Shown here in pieces: positions 10,101 to 23,960 of a stretch of 48,658 nucleotides of DNA (positions are counted from its first letter, which is position 1; the number at the start of each line of letters is the position of its first letter). The translations under genes were made by a program, and so were the position numbers. This DNA comes from Saccoglossus kowalevskii (taxonomy: Eukaryota; Hemichordata; Enteropneusta; Harrimaniidae): positions 478,307-526,964 of the forward strand of contig NW_003131859.1 of NCBI RefSeq assembly GCF_000003605.2. Reading direction: 5' to 3'. The notes beneath the pieces are model-generated. The model worked only from the letters and a program-made list of their open reading frames with translations, was not told the origin of the DNA and ran no database searches.

Positions 10101-13100
10101 GAACTATATTTATACCAATAGTGTGAGATTAGATGTATTCTCTTCTGGATGTCACCTCCTTATTGGTATTTGTTTTTTCACACACAGGGAATGCAAGTTC
10201 CATGCCTAAGAAGGGTTATCGTGGTAAGGGCAAAGACATTAAGACCAAGCATGATGCTGCTACTTGTGGAAGGAAGAATGCATCCAAAATGGAAAACGTA
10301 AGCAAATAATACTGTAATCAATCTAATAAATTCTGTCAGTGCTTAATATTCAAAATTTGATGATTTTATGGTATTCGTGAAGACAACAAGTTGCGAAAGT
10401 TGCTAAGTTTTTCATATGACCCCAGTATGTCCGCTGTAACAAATTTTCCAAAGTTTTAGAAAATTTATCTTTTGCAATATTAAAGTCGTTTACAGTAAAT
10501 GTAATCACCATGACTTTCATAGAATGTACAATCTGATTAAATGTACAACCAAATCATTCTCGATTGTGATCATTTTAATTATAGCGATGTCATAATGTTA
10601 TTGCTTACAGTTTGCAATTGACTTTGCTACGGGTAACTGCAGTCAGATTGATGATCTTCAACTTTCTAATTCTGTGTACAATGTACTAAAAAAACATAGT
10701 CATTCTGAAGAAAAGAAAAGCCATCGAGTACATGAAAAGAAAGAACATTCAACAACAGTAAGTACAGTTTATTTTTTCTTGACTTATTATCGGCTATGGC
10801 TACAGTGTGGTGCAGTTCCCTATAACCAAATCATAATGAAAAAAACATCAATATTAAAGGTTCCCTCTAAAGGTATGAAGGACAGGTTTTCCACTTTGCA
10901 TATTCAGGTTCAATCAAATGTACTTTGTCCTATCTGTTGAAAGGTCAATTTCAATAATAGTGAGGGTCGTTATAATAAGTGCATTGTTTGTGTTACTGGG
11001 TTTACTGAGCTGCATTTGTTGCATATTTTTTTTTTTAATCCATGTAATTATGAACTAAATGCTTTTGGTAGCTCTTAAAAAATGTTTAATTTTAGAATGT
11101 GTGTAGGCTATGCTCAAGTAAACAGCAGTTAGCTTGATGGTAAATTTTTTTTTCATTTCATTTCTAGCTGTTTGCATGTTATTTGGCATAAGTCATTGAC
11201 CATAGTTCCCATTTTTTTCTCACTTGGTACCAAAGATCATTTTGGCTTAGTTATAATTTTTACAAAATATGAAAAAAATTGCAAATCTAGCTTGTAACGC
11301 CATTGAAGGCCTGCAGAATAAATAAATACAAATTGCAGACTGCCATGCAGCCAAAATTAAAAAGAACCACATTTCAGTGGGATAAAATTCTGGATAAAAA
11401 GAGTTGAAAGTGTTATTTATTATGTATACTCATTTGACCTTTGACCATTGGCTATAATATGCAGTGAAAACTGTAATGTAACTATTAAAATTCTTTCCTT
11501 TTTCTTTCAGGATCATGCCATGGATACCAATACACGTTTAATATTATATAAATTAGTCAATAATGGAACTTTAGAGACTATTAATGGTACTATTAGTACT
11601 GGTAAAGAGGCTGTTATAATCCATGCTGATGGTGGAATGTAAGTATGAATGAAATTTGTGCTGAAGGGAAGATTATCTAGTACATGCATTAAAGCCATAG
11701 ATTCACAGAATTTGATTTAGAATTTCACTGTGACTGTGTAAGTTACTGTAGTGAAGCTGCAACACCCACCCCTCAACTCTCAAAATCAGTACTGAACTTA
11801 CACAAACATGTTAATGTGCTTGTCCATGTTTTGTTGGTCATATACAAACATTATTATAAATTTAGCTGAATTTGTATGTTTAACAGAGAGGTTCTTCAAC
11901 TATTGTACTTACCTGAACATAAGCCCCTTTCTTTCTTGCTTCCTAATCGAATTGAGGGCAACCCTGATTATAGACTTTGGGTATTTTTACCGGGCGTCGA
12001 CAGCATTCATTAAAATATGCATGTAAAAAGTGTGTTTCATTGCATAAGAATTGTGATTGGTACAGTAGTTTGGTTTGTGCTTTTATGAGAAAACGTAAAT
12101 TTCCGAGTGTATGACAAATCAACATGGTTTGCACCCATTCTATTTTGTTATTTACTCAGGATGAACCCTGATGTTGCGATACTGAATAATCTATCTTTTT
12201 TAGTCGTAGCTTTCAAAATGCCAAACCATTAAGTCATGAAACCTGGCCATCTGACATTGTTTTACTTTTCTGAATAATTGTATAATAACAACAAGTAACA
12301 GGTAAGCTATTCTTCGACGTGACCTGTTGGCGGCCATGAAAGGTGTTTAAATCCTTACTCCGCACTCAGTTACCTTTCAAAAATTGTCAACTACCAGTTT
12401 TTAAGGGGAAAACAATCTGTTTTTTTGCCCAAATCAAATTTTAACATCATGGTAATTAACTTTTGCGATGACCACCACCATTCAAAAATAGGAAATATTG
12501 TGCAACAAGTGTATGACATCTACATTTTTTGCAATCCATTTCCAGGATGGAGGGTAAATTAGTTCCCTATGAATGTGCTATTAAAGTATTTAAAACAACA
12601 CTGAATGAATTCAAGTCAAGAGACAAGTACATTAAAGACGACTACAGATTCAAAGATCGTCTTCGAAAACTCAACCCAAGAAAGATTATCAGAATGTGGG
12701 CTGAAAAGGAAATGCATAATTTAATGAGGTGAGATTCTTTTTATTTTACACAGTTGTTTAGAATTAAAAAAGGAATGACTTTGAGGCAACCACTGACCAG
12801 TTGATGGATTCTTCGCTGGTTGTTACATTGCTGGGTGCGTTTTGTGAAACTGATTGTTTTCCACAAGATGCATAGAAATGCTTTCTGTTATTCAGCAGAA
12901 ATATCATACATCTATGTGTGTATGAATACCAAAATGTCACAAATTATATTTTATCGTAACATTGTCTGTCTGGATGGATGGATGGACGTGTCAAATCTTG
13001 GTCCACCAATATCTCAAGAACCACTAGGTGGAGTGTAATGACAGGTACACAGATACTTTGTGATTAACCCCAGACCTGATTAGATTTTGGTACACATCAG

Positions 13101-16048
13101 TATATAATAATTACCTAATTTGCCTATTAATTAACTAAAACAGTTCAGAATCGATCTCTATATATTATATAAAAAAAACGGTTTATGGCTGTATGCTGAT
13201 TGATCAGTAACCATAAAAAAATATTGAATTACTGTAAAATACATTATTTTAGCTGGAATTAATTTTTGCTGAATAGACTTTTTTGGTGTTTTGCATAAAA
13301 TTTATTTTCACTGATTTTTTGAATGTAAAATGTAAAAAACAAGGTATATTTGCTGGGTTTTATTTTCAATGATTCATTCCTTCAGCGAAAATAGCAAAAA
13401 ATAATTCCAAACCAAAATAAAATATTCCACAGTAACTTCATAAAGGAGCACTTCCCAGCATTTCTCGTTATAATAATAATAATAATAATCAATGGCTTAC
13501 AATAATAGAATTGTTTTATTTTTAGAATGCAGAAAATTGGTATTAGAGTACCAGAAGTTGTTCTGTTACGTAAGCATGTACTTGTGATGTCATTTATTGG
13601 TAAAGATGCAAAACCAGCGCCTAAAATAAAATATGCTGATTTGACATTAGAAGATACCAAAGATGCATACCAGCAGTGTATTAAAGTAAGTATGACTAGT
13701 TCTGGGTTGAGAGAGATGCGGATGTATACAGTCCTTGTAGTACAGTTAAACCTGTGTTAGTGAACACCTCTATGTAAAAAACACCTGTCTATAGTAACCA
13801 AAATAATAATAAATTCCCTTATTTAATTTTCATTTTGATCATCTCGAATAAAAGGATATTTGTTGCAACAGTAACATCTTACAATTTTTGGAACAAATAT
13901 GTCAAATGTATGAGTTGGCGATCCCTAAAAATAAAATTCAACTTTTAATTTTAATGAAGTTCCTTTCATGAGCACTTTGTACAGGTTTGACTGTACTGTT
14001 TTTGATGAATTAGCGCTAGGGTGGATCACTTAAAATTATTCAAGGTAGTCAATTCTAACAACATTATGTTCTCTTCATATAATTCATTTTTACCTTTCTT
14101 GTATCTATAATAAAGGTTGCAATATATGTGAGAGTCAATTTTCTTGTGTTCATGATAGCTTTATATAATAATTATTTTCTTTAAAAGCCTAGTTATATTA
14201 CCCACCAAGGTAAAATATTTACCAAATTTGATTTTGGTGTCTCTTTTTGAGATATTAGTAAAAATGTGACTTTAAAAACTCCATTGGATACTAGCTGTCC
14301 TATCGTATTACCGATAATTATGTTTGTCATATTTATCAAATGAAAAAAAATATTCTTATTTTCAAACATATTTTCTGTAAAACAATATTCCTGCACAAAC
14401 AATTTCGAAATTGCTTCATGCACATTAATTAATCTTGTCATATTGATTTCAGATGATGAAGTTGATGTTCGTGGAGTGTAAATTAATCCATGCTGATTTG
14501 AGTGAATATAACATGTTATGGCATAATAATCTACTATGGTTCATAGATGTGTCCCAGTCGGTGGAACCTAATCATCCATGTGGACTAGAGTTCTTATTTA
14601 GGGATTGTACTAATGTATCAACGGTAAGTTTCTGCTACTTGCTCATTAATGCTAATAATGGATTCTACAGGGGGATATTTCTTGCAGGTGGGTACTGCAA
14701 ATTGCTTTTATTGCCTGGGAGACAAATGTTTGCAAAAACCGAAAGGTTTTAATTGGTATCTTCAAGAAATAACGAGTCACAGTGACTTTTATGAAAATTT
14801 ATTTGATGCGCTTAAATTGATAGCATAAACATTAAAAGTGTTTATAGATCTCTTGTTGCATTGTTATTCAATACTTTAATTTGATATTCAGAAAATTACC
14901 CACTATCCACCTCCCAAAAAAAAATGTTGAAAATGAAATATTTCTGTTATAACATGTGTATTAGCTGATTGTTAAAATATAGTAGTTTTTCACTCTGTGA
15001 TTGTAGAATTAAAAAAATGTTTATAGTAGATGTTATTTCTTTTTACAACTTTAAATAAGTTACTTTCTAATCACATAATTCAGTGAAATATTGTTCATTG
15101 AGTGAAATATTAATGTTATACATAATTTAATCTTTGTAACAACAAAAATTAAAACCAATTAAATTTGTGTTTGAAGTTCGAAATTTCCCGCGTAATTTCA
15201 GGTTTCAACTAGCTTCAAATAGAATGTCTTTGAACGCAAAAACATCACGCTTAGAACGCACTTGACTCAAGGAACTATCAGTGTAAACTGATTGCTGAGT
15301 GCAGAATTTTTGGCCCAGCTCATTTGGCCCAGCAGATCAGTGTTGAAAGAACGTTGACCTGTAGCGTCAATTTACTGACCTCACTTTCCGTCATTCTGAA
15401 ACAGGAAGTCTTAGAAAGCTCGACTTACGTAAGGGGTCTGTTGGGGTGGATTAATGTATCAATTATTGCAAGGTGGTTGAAATTATAAAATAAAACACTG
15501 TTCCAGCAAAAATCAGGTGGTCCAATTAATAAAGGGTCCAACTGTTTGATGGATTATCTTGTGCATCGTTATCACATATTTGGTTTCTATTTTTCCAGTT
15601 TTTCTCAAAGTGTGGAGTGCCAGGTGTGATGAAACCTCATGAACTGTTCAACTATGTATCACAACTAAATCTACCACCACGTGAGGGAAAAGATTTCCTT
15701 CTACAGGTTAGTTGCTATTTTAAATGATTTATTACTCCTCTCAGTGGTGTTTTGAATAGATTGAGTTTTAACCCTTTTGGTAATCTTTTATTTTATTTTT
15801 TTTAATTTCTTTGTTATTTTTAAAATAAATGGACATAATTTGTTCAGTCAAATAATCTTCTATACTATAAATACATGTTTAGTAATATATATATGTTACT
15901 TAATTTGATTACTTAGATTCAGGCATATGAAAACAGTGAAGAATTCCGTACAAAGATGGGCATTATGGTTGAAAAGAACTACGCCTTTGATTACTATTTT
16001 GAGCAATCATTACATAATGAGTCTGATGAAGAAGAAGACAACGACTAA
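7166..16048 (+). CDS. RIOK3, atypical RIO-family protein kinase 3
   Basis: Eleven coding exons: 7166-7419, 8385-8539, 9049-9147, 10188-10297, 10611-10757, 11511-11638, 12546-12728, 13526-13685, 14453-14623, 15599-15706, 15917-16048. All have GT-AG borders and agreeing phases, giving 548 residues (human 519). RIOK3 is a cytosolic kinase tied to 40S maturation and innate signalling. The N-terminus carries LSDVMSEELAKELQ and LLLAQMLQLEF, matching the vertebrate helical region. Exon 4 gives KKGYRGKGKDIKTKHD. The RIO domain starts near residue 256: STGKE (284-288, the RIO glycine-loop equivalent), CAIKVFKTTLNEFKSRDKYI with catalytic Lys311, VLVMSFIG (hinge), HADLSEYNMLW with Asp427 and Asn432, and DVSQSVEP with metal-binding Asp444. 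The C-terminus is acidic (DEEEDND). All key residues are present, so the gene looks active. The start is the first ATG, in AAAAATGG context. Intron 3 holds a hairpin element and intron 7 a MITE. Confidence 0.97.
9431..9577. mobile_element. Foldback element in RIOK3 intron 3
   Basis: Arms of about 45 bp: ATAAGGTTATTAAGAGAATA then CCACGAAGTATGCAC on the left (from 9440), with the reverse complement on the right ending ATAACCTTAT (9570), a few mismatches between them. The centre is itself partly palindromic (TGCACATCGACC / GTGCGTCGGTTGA). About 147 bp, no ORF; a hairpin-type MITE. Confidence 0.65.
13230..13434 (+). mobile_element. MITE, family A, in RIOK3 intron 7
   Basis: Starts TACTGTAAAATACATTATTT and ends AAATATTCCACAGTA, with internal AGCTGGAATTAATTTTTGCT and TTATTTTCACTGATT blocks shared with the copies at 21153, 25118, 29702 and 30467. 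About 205 bp, flanked by TA, no ORF. Confidence 0.75.
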
Positions 16049-16242
16049 AGAAGTCAGTCCTACATCTACTGTTATAAGTTAACCAGATCAAAAATGAAAT
16101 TGTAGACATGTGAAAGGTTGAAATGATACCGTCATGTATAGTGGATGCGGCCATATGGTGACATATAATTGATTGATAATTAGAAGTATTCGTGCACATG
16201 TTGACCGAAATTCTGGAGTCCCCATCTTGTTGCTAGTATCAC

Positions 16243-16393
16243 CCAATCACAGTCAGCTGGTGTACAAGTGTAATGAAATAAATGCAATTTGAAACTGATA
16301 TCACGGTCCACCCTTAGGCAACTCATCGCTGATTAATAACGGTAAATTAATTTATTATATTATACTTGTACACCAACTGACTGCACCCAATTG
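16243..16393. mobile_element. Hairpin MITE in RIOK3 3' region
   Basis: Arms GTCAGCTGGTGTACAAGTGT (from 16252) and its near reverse complement ATACTTGTACACCAACTGAC (ending near 16382), extended by CAATCAC/GCACCCAATTG. The spacer is about 85 bp. The element supplies the first AATAAA after the RIOK3 stop, so the insertion may set the 3' end of that mRNA. Confidence 0.6.
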
Positions 16394-17722
16394 TATTTGG
16401 GATATGTTATCCATCAGATTCATCTTGCACATCGACCACACGGGGTTTGGATGTCAGGCATTATTTTACAAAAATGTGAAGTTATAAAGGCATTTCTTTT
16501 TCAGTTGTACAAGACAATTGCGCTGTTTTTAATTGGTGCTGTGGACTATTGTCTGAGTGTTCAATGGCTGCCAAATTAAGTTTTAAATTTGGCCTAACTT
16601 AAAAATTGTAAAAAAAAAATCACGACAAGATTAGTTGCATTGAGAAACTGTAGAAATTTTGTTTTCTAGTTATGACAACAGATGTGGTTGTCAAAGATTT
16701 ATGCTAAAAGTAAAGATGTAATCATACAAATATAAACTGTATATTATTCAGATGTTGGCATAAGAGCTTGTCACGTCACAGTTGAAGTAACTGCTCTTAC
16801 AATGAAGATAACCAACATCTCGTATGTACCCGATATTATGATGAATTCAACATTGTATTGTAATCTTTCTCAATGTTTATTAAAATTTCAAAGCAACGTT
16901 AAACATTCTGATTGTATTTGATTTATGTATTGATGTTGGTTGTCATCTTAAACTTGTTCATTTTTGGAGGACTCTTTGTGTAATACTCGCAAAAAGAGAC
17001 AAGTATCACTTGCTACCATACTGGTTCTTATCTGGACCAGGGCATCATGACATTTGCACTGCATATACCATAGGAATTGGGGTCTACAATGACTCGTAGC
17101 ATGTTATTTATGGAGCTGAGCAAAAAAACATACTAACACTGGTGGAAATTCAGAATAGGAAATTCGCAAAAATTCTGTTTTTGTATTAAGTTCTTGAAGC
17201 TGCATCAATTGTTACATTATTATTCCCTGTTATGAACAAGTCTAAAAGCTGAGGACTTGAGGTTCACCACTCTGCACGAGTGACTGTCTGTTCGCACATA
17301 TGTCTTGGGCATGCTTTGATCAGTCACATTCAAACTTTGTGCATACATCCAAGCACATCCATTTGTTTTGTTTTGTGTTCAGTTCGAAATGACTAAGTGC
17401 TGGCCATTTTGATGCTAAAATGAACAAAATTTCTGCTATTCTGGAATCAGATCTCAGTTATGCATAAATATTCAGACATCAAACATCACGCATACTTGTG
17501 CATTTGTTTTTATGAATGCTGTTCCAGGTACATATGTCTGACCATATTAAATCTTTACACATTCATATTTAGATACATATGCAAGTGCCTTCCTTCATGA
17601 TCTGATTTAATATGACGAAATGGCAGCCATTTTCGTGAACCAAATTCATTGAAGTCAAGTGTTTTTGCCATCAAAAACAAGGTTGTGGTTGTCCAATTTT
17701 TTTTTTTATTTGCAAAGCCATC

Positions 17723-17745
17723 GGGGGGGGGGGGGGGGGGGGGGG
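17723..17745 (+). repeat. Poly-G run of 23
   Basis: An uninterrupted run of 23 G between CCATC and TAGCC. Similar G or C runs of 9-13 bases recur in the window (4486, 28792, 37492, 42085, 43145, 46818). Confidence 0.9.
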
Positions 17746-18673
17746 TAGCCTGGTTATCTTCCAGTTAGTTCACGAGTCATTCAGCCCTCTCCATAGCAGT
17801 TCTAGATACAGTGTCTAGATCCACAGCCAGTAGGTACCCATGATTGATGATTGAACAATAAATCTGAATATGCTATTTATCAAATTCATGAGTGTGAAGA
17901 CAGCGTACAATTCGATTCGCGTTCGATTGACGTACAAATTGAAATATCTATAATTTACACAAAAGTTCATATATAGCATATTTTGTGTTGGAAAAATAGG
18001 GATCAACCTATTTCTTTTGAAGAAAGTCATGGTTGTAAATAATTCTACAGTCTCGCTCACATCGGAAGTCACATGGGCTCAAACAAGTATAAAATTGCTA
18101 TAGAAACAGACGTATGTTTAAAACATAAATCATGTGGAAATAAATATATTGTCTCAAATTATCACTGTTCAATTTAAAAAACTAATAAAATTTTTGAAAA
18201 CAAGGACGTTGATGTTTTTATTTATAATTTTATGCTATTTGACCTGTGCATTTACAGTCATGTCAAGGAACTGTCGTGCGCACTATGAAAAGATTTATAA
18301 CCTTGATTTCTACAGAAAATACTAAATTGAACTTTTTCCACACAAAAATATTGTTAAATTAGCTTAAATTGCTATATGTCAACATTTGTGTGAAACTATA
18401 GGTATTTCAATGGAAGTATCAATCGTACGTGAATCAATTGCGCTGTTTTCACACTCGTCAAGTTCTCGTTATACTTTGCTACAAATTAGTTAGTGTTTTC
18501 TACAGTAGTATTCATGCGATGACTTTACAAAAATTACATATAGGTCTATCAACCATATAAACATGTAAGACATTTTTTCAATGTCGTTTTCACCTCCCAG
18601 TGCTCCTTGACAAGATACTGGTAGTTGTCTAAGCGTGTTGGCTTATTGGCATTGAAAACAAGTAATGCCTTGT

Positions 18674-18732
18674 TAGAGCGCCCTCAATCTCTATTTACTG
18701 TTTTTATATCCTGACTCTGAGGGCGCTACTCT
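18674..18732. repeat. Short inverted repeat
   Basis: AGAGCGCCCTCA (18675-18686) and TGAGGGCGCTACTCT (18718-18732) form a stem with a loop of about 30 bp. Probably the remnant of a small inverted-repeat element. Confidence 0.5.
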
Positions 18733-19827
18733 GTAAACTCCTAAAAGCAAACCTGAAATACACACACAGATTGATTAGGTTTTATCCTTGTTTTCTTAAA
18801 GAAATTTTGAATTAGAGTTAGTTTACATAAATTTGCTGCAATGCACAGTTGGTAACACTTTCAGTGACGAGCAAAGATGTTTGTCACCAATATTTACATA
18901 TTTTTAGTCCATGTCATTTTGAACTAAAATAAAATTGCAACACCAAATGAGTAGACGGATAACAATATGTCCTGTGACATGGTATATATTTGTAATAGCA
19001 TTCAATAGCCAGGTATTATTACCATACCAACAGTGTTATTACAAATGTATACAATGAGCATCTTAAAGTTTTACACCATGTGTCTTCATTTAATACTGCA
19101 AAGAACATTGTTATTACACTGATGAAAACACTGACAAAAACACTGACAAAAACCTAAGTTAAAAGAGTCTCACAAAATCACTAACGTCAACATTATCAAG
19201 TATCGGTTGTTGCACTGGTTAAAGTCCACAGGTGTTAGTATTCGACCAAGTCTGCTGCCGGAATATGGCATTAAATTGACAAAATGCTATTCTGTGATTC
19301 AGTTACTCACAGGAAATCAGCAATTTACTGGTATTTTCATGAAATATCTTAAATTTGTTATATCATTTTAGACAAATGGCCTAGGTGTTATCTGTTAATT
19401 TTATGTTTTACACCGAAAATATGGTAAAAAATTAGAAATATCCCATGATGTTAGTTGTCATTTTGGACAAAATATCTTAATCTAATTTTGAGACAACCCT
19501 GCCTGATATGAGAAGAAGAGTGTCCTGTCACATAGTCCAAAAACATTTATGATCAGTACTCGCGCTAACAATACAAAAATAAGGCGAGGAGACCATCATG
19601 AATTTTCAAGCTAGAATGTTTCAGCTTACTGCCTCCATTTGTGGAGAGAGGGATGAATGGATACAAAACCATGCAATCGGATGATGCAATACAAAGGTGA
19701 AGTTCTTGGATAATATTTTACTATACAACAATAGTGCTTAAAAATTTAGACTGCAACAAATGTTGAAACACACCCAGTGCTTCCCAACCAATCAGAATGC
19801 TCCATTGTGAGGCTTTTTTTTTATATG

Positions 19828-19994
19828 TACTGTAAAATCTGTATAAGAAGCCACAGCTTCTATTAAAATGGTACAATGCAACAAATGGGATGTGGTTTCT
19901 TTGAGAAATGATGAATTCTTGATTCTCAATTGTTGAAAAAAAAATGGGTGCGACTTCTATTAGGGATGCAGCTCTTAATACAGATTTTACAGTT
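19828..19994 (+). mobile_element. MITE, family C (ACTGTAAAATCTGTAT ends)
   Basis: About 167 bp, from TACTGTAAAATCTGTATAAG to TTAATACAGATTTTACAGT. Inverted ends of about 18 bp and a partly palindromic middle (AGAAGCCACAGCTTCT / GCGACTTCTATTAGGG). The terminal ACTGTAAAA matches families A and B. The minus-strand open frame over it is a by-product. Confidence 0.65.
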
Positions 19995-20551
19995 CTAAAT
20001 GTCCTGTTTTTAACTCTGACCAGTTTCAAGTCAAATTTCTTTGTTCTCATGAATTGCCCTACGACTTTTATACAGATGACCAAGTTTTACTGTACAAAGA
20101 TGAAAAAATCATAAAGGCTAGATTCAAATTCAGAACTCGCACAACAGTCAAACTGACAGACACGCTGATCTTTGAGCTACCTGTATCTGGAACTTGATGT
20201 TCGCTATTGGTTTTTTACAATGTACACATGCCTTAATTTCAGTGGGCTTAGTCTTTTCCACGAAGCGAAACGAAATGAAACCCTAACCCTAACTCACATT
20301 TTTTTTCATTGCCCTAATAATATCTGAGAAAATTTTACACTGTGAAACACAAAATGAATAGCGCCATCATGTTCAAGAATTCCAAAATGGCTGTCGCGTC
20401 ATGTCAGCACAAATGAATCGAGCTGCAAAGTAGGCGGAAAAGAAGTGGAAACGAAATATTCTCGACAAATTTATTTCTGTGACATGGTGATGGTTGAAGT
20501 CGTTCAAAATTTTGGTTTAATTTCATTTTTTTTTTTCACGTTTCGTCACGT

Positions 20552-20761
20552 TACTGTAAAGGGGTTAATTATTCACTGGGTTTTAATTTTGCTTATTTCG
20601 CTGACTGGAAAATGCGCTAAATTACAACCCAGTGAATATGTAAAATTTAGCATAGAACACATTATCTAAATGACAAAACCGTGAATTTAAACCCACTGAA
20701 TATGCCTGAAATGGCAAATCAGCGAAATTTAAACCCAGTGAAAATTAGTCATTTTACAGTA
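20552..20761 (+). mobile_element. MITE, family B
   Basis: Begins TACTGTAAAGGGGTTAATTA, ends TTAGTCATTTTACAGTA, TA-flanked, about 210 bp. Closely similar to the next copy at 20944-21154 over its full length. Confidence 0.8.
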
Positions 20762-20943
20762 TGTAATATTCGAAGTACACTAATAGCAACATGTCATTCT
20801 ATAAGTTATAATATGAGAGAATTAGAGCATAATGCTGTATGGAAAGGACTTAAGTCTAGTGTGTAATGTAGACCAATCTTAGAAATGATACAACTCTTTG
20901 ATTAAGGAGGCTATATTTGAATGCTGCATCATGTAATTCTGTG

Positions 20944-21154
20944 TACTGTAAAAGGGTTAATTATTCACTGGGTTTTAATTTTGCTTATTTCACTGACTGG
21001 AAAATGCGCTAAATTAAAACCCAGTGAATATGTAAAATTTAGCATAGAACACATTATCTAAATGATAAAATCGTGAATTTAAAACCCACTGAATATGCCT
21101 GAAATGGTAAATCAGTGAAATTTAAACCCAGTGAAAATTAGTCATTTTACAGTA
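20944..21154 (+). mobile_element. MITE, family B, abutting a family A copy
   Basis: Begins TACTGTAAAAGGGTTAATTA and ends GTCATTTTACAGTA. Its last TA (21153-21154) is also the first TA of the family A element that follows, so the two elements share one target dinucleotide. Confidence 0.8.
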
Positions 21155-21355
21155 CTGTAAAATACTTTATTTTAACTGGAATTATTTTTTGCTTAAGACT
21201 TTTTGGGTGTAGTTGCTAGATTTTATTTTCACTGATTTTTGATGAGTTGAATATAGAAAGAAACGTATATTCGCTGAATTTTATTTTCACTGAATCATTC
21301 TTTCAGTGGAAATAGCAAAAATTAATTCCAAGTGAAAATAAAGTATTCTACAGTA
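21153..21355 (+). mobile_element. MITE, family A
   Basis: Begins TACTGTAAAATACTTTATTT, ends AAAGTATTCTACAGTA. The interior has AACTGGAATTATTTTTTGCT and the TTTATTTTCACTGATTTTTG block. TA-flanked, no ORF. Confidence 0.8.
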
Positions 21356-23960
21356 CTTGATAAAACACAGAAATGTTGCCAATACTTTTGTATTTGGTGT
21401 ATGGCACATGTCATAGGATTCCTACAAAATAAATCCGATTAATACAACTATAAAGAACCAAACAATAACAAAGACTATAATATTTTGAATTCATTTAATT
21501 TTCAATAGCATAACCATGAAACATTAAATCACAAATAAAATACAATATATTTTTCGTCATCAATAACTAGATATAAATGGATTAAGACTAAATCTACTGA
21601 ATCTGATTTCAAACATCGTCAATAAGTTATCATCTAAACAAATAAAATATTTTCCACTAAAAGTATTTTTTCTGCGAACATCCATCTACAAAGTTACAAC
21701 CCCCATTAAATAATGGTATGCTTATTGTATTGCTGTGATTGGAACAAACTATTTTGTAGCATGGGGTGTGAGGGTACTTATGTGGGTGAGGCAGTCTAGT
21801 ATAAAGATTGACAACACAGGATTATACCCACTCATTTCATTTACTTTTTAACAGGCAGAATCAAATCAAAAAATTTGCATTATCGTCTCCTTTTCTACTT
21901 TGAGAATCTATTTTGAAAATGAGAAGTGTCGGTTCACTTCAACATGGAGGAGGTATTATTAAATATAACTCCATTTCACACAGATTGAATAATTTTTCTA
22001 TTGTTATGTCCCTGGAAAATATTGTATGTGTTAAATAAGAAAAAGTCATCAGGAAATGCTGTTTTGTTTTTTGTTTTTGAAAACTTCCAAATTTCGATAA
22101 ACTCTTGGACAATATCTGAAAATTTATTTTATGGTTCAACTTAATTTACATTTCTCTGTTACTTTTGACCCAAATAACATAAATTTTCTTTGGTTAATGG
22201 TTTGATCAAAATACATGGGAAAAATATTGCCAGGCTTATTATTTGAATATTGATATTCAGAACAAATTTTTTTTGGTCCACAAGACATGGAGATTGTCCT
22301 GTCCAAACTATCCATGATAAGATTGTTGTGGATTTTGCTTTGTAAACTGAACTGAGACTGCATGTGTTAAAAACTTTTATTTTTTTTTAATATATTTTTT
22401 CGGGAGTTGAAAACAAGCATTTCCTGATCGGAAAACTACACTGATTGAGAACATAAAAATACTGAAGACAAATTTGAAATTCATTCATGATGAAAATAAC
22501 TGTTAACATTTGTGTAATTGAGACAATAAAAGAGCATTCAAATCATGGGTCGTTCTAGAAAAAATTGTCAAATAAGAAACAAAGTTCATAACAGGTAGAG
22601 ATTCTAAATATTATTTCAAGGAATATTAACAGGAAAAAGGTTATACAAAATCTCTGATCTACAATATGCCAGATATGTGCATGCAACATTTCGCAATGTA
22701 CAGCTCTTTTTTTTCTGCTTATTCCAGTTCGTAATTTTTTTGCCATTTATGACAACAAAAAAAGTCATTCTAATTTTAAAGCTATACTACATTAACAATT
22801 TATATGTACGAGATTACACATGAATATTCTACAGAAATACTCAGATTATACGTATCTCTGGGGTTTGGGAAATCTTAGATCAGTATTCCTAGTGTCTGAG
22901 CATTTTTTTTAACCCTGTCTACCCTACTTGCTAACTTACAGTTAATGTGGTTACTAAAATTTGCAAAAAATATGCATGTGCTGAAAAATTCATTTCCCCT
23001 TTTTGCCTGTGAGGGGGCTGTAAGAGACAAGATGTAATGTTCAAATAAATTGTGAATCGAACTATTCACTAGGGTTCTCAATCTAATCTGGTCTATGCTG
23101 GAGAAAACCTGTCTAATTTGACTGACCAATTTGAGAGCCCCATAGCAAATGAGAAGAATAATTGACTTAAAACAATGCAACAATGGATATTAAAACAAAA
23201 TAAGTTAAGTTTTTTAACCGACTTCATAGTTTGAATCAGTACTTTACTTCAAAAAGAATACACTATGCACCAATGATTGTGTATAATACTACGGTAACGT
23301 GTCATTTATTCTGGCATCTTGATTGGCTAAATAAACTTCTGTAATTGCACAAAATGTCACTAGAAAATCAAGAAACTAAACATCGAGGTAGAGAACTGCT
23401 CAATATTAACTATTCCTATTGCCTGCCACCCTTACATGATCAATGCAATGGTTTAACTTGATTCCCTCTCTAACTATAATAATGACTATTTTCATTTATT
23501 TTAATCATCAAAAGTGAAGTTTTCAAGTCGCATCTCGAGAACAAGAAATTTTTTTTTCAAAAGTCGATGAAGTTGTCTGAATTTGAAAAATACCCCTTTT
23601 TTCAATTTGTGCACCCTAGAAGCGTGTCATGTTGTTTTTAATAAAAAATATCGATCGGAACAAAGGTTGTTACTAACTAACAGGAAATGGATGATTGTTT
23701 GTCTTGTCCCAAAGGTCAGAGATCATTGGTGTCACAATCAGGGGTCAGATATAGCATATTAATATTCTGTGTTTTGAGGGGAAACTGACATTGTTTACTG
23801 TTGGTCTGTGTGAATTGTGGGGCCAAATGGGCGGCTGGCGATGACAGTGTCTGTTACCAGACAACAAAGTAATTCATCGCACACTTGCAAAATGTGACTT
23901 GAAGGTTGAATTAACAACAAGAATTGTGTTGATAATAAGTACAAACTTCGTCTGATCACT

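Larger units (their letters stand above)
7420..15916 (+). other. RIOK3 introns
   Basis: Ten introns: 7420-8384, 8540-9048, 9148-10187, 10298-10610, 10758-11510, 11639-12545, 12729-13525, 13686-14452, 14624-15598 and 15707-15916. Apart from the hairpin in intron 3 and the family A MITE in intron 7 they look like unique AT-rich sequence. Around 12970-13110, intron 7 carries a stretch (TCTCAAGAACCACTAGGTGG and neighbours) that looks like a dispersed repeat. No second gene was seen inside them. Confidence 0.8.

Noticed and set aside
19721-20083. Minus-strand frame of 120 codons
   Set aside because: It spans a family C MITE and its flanks and has no protein similarity I can see.
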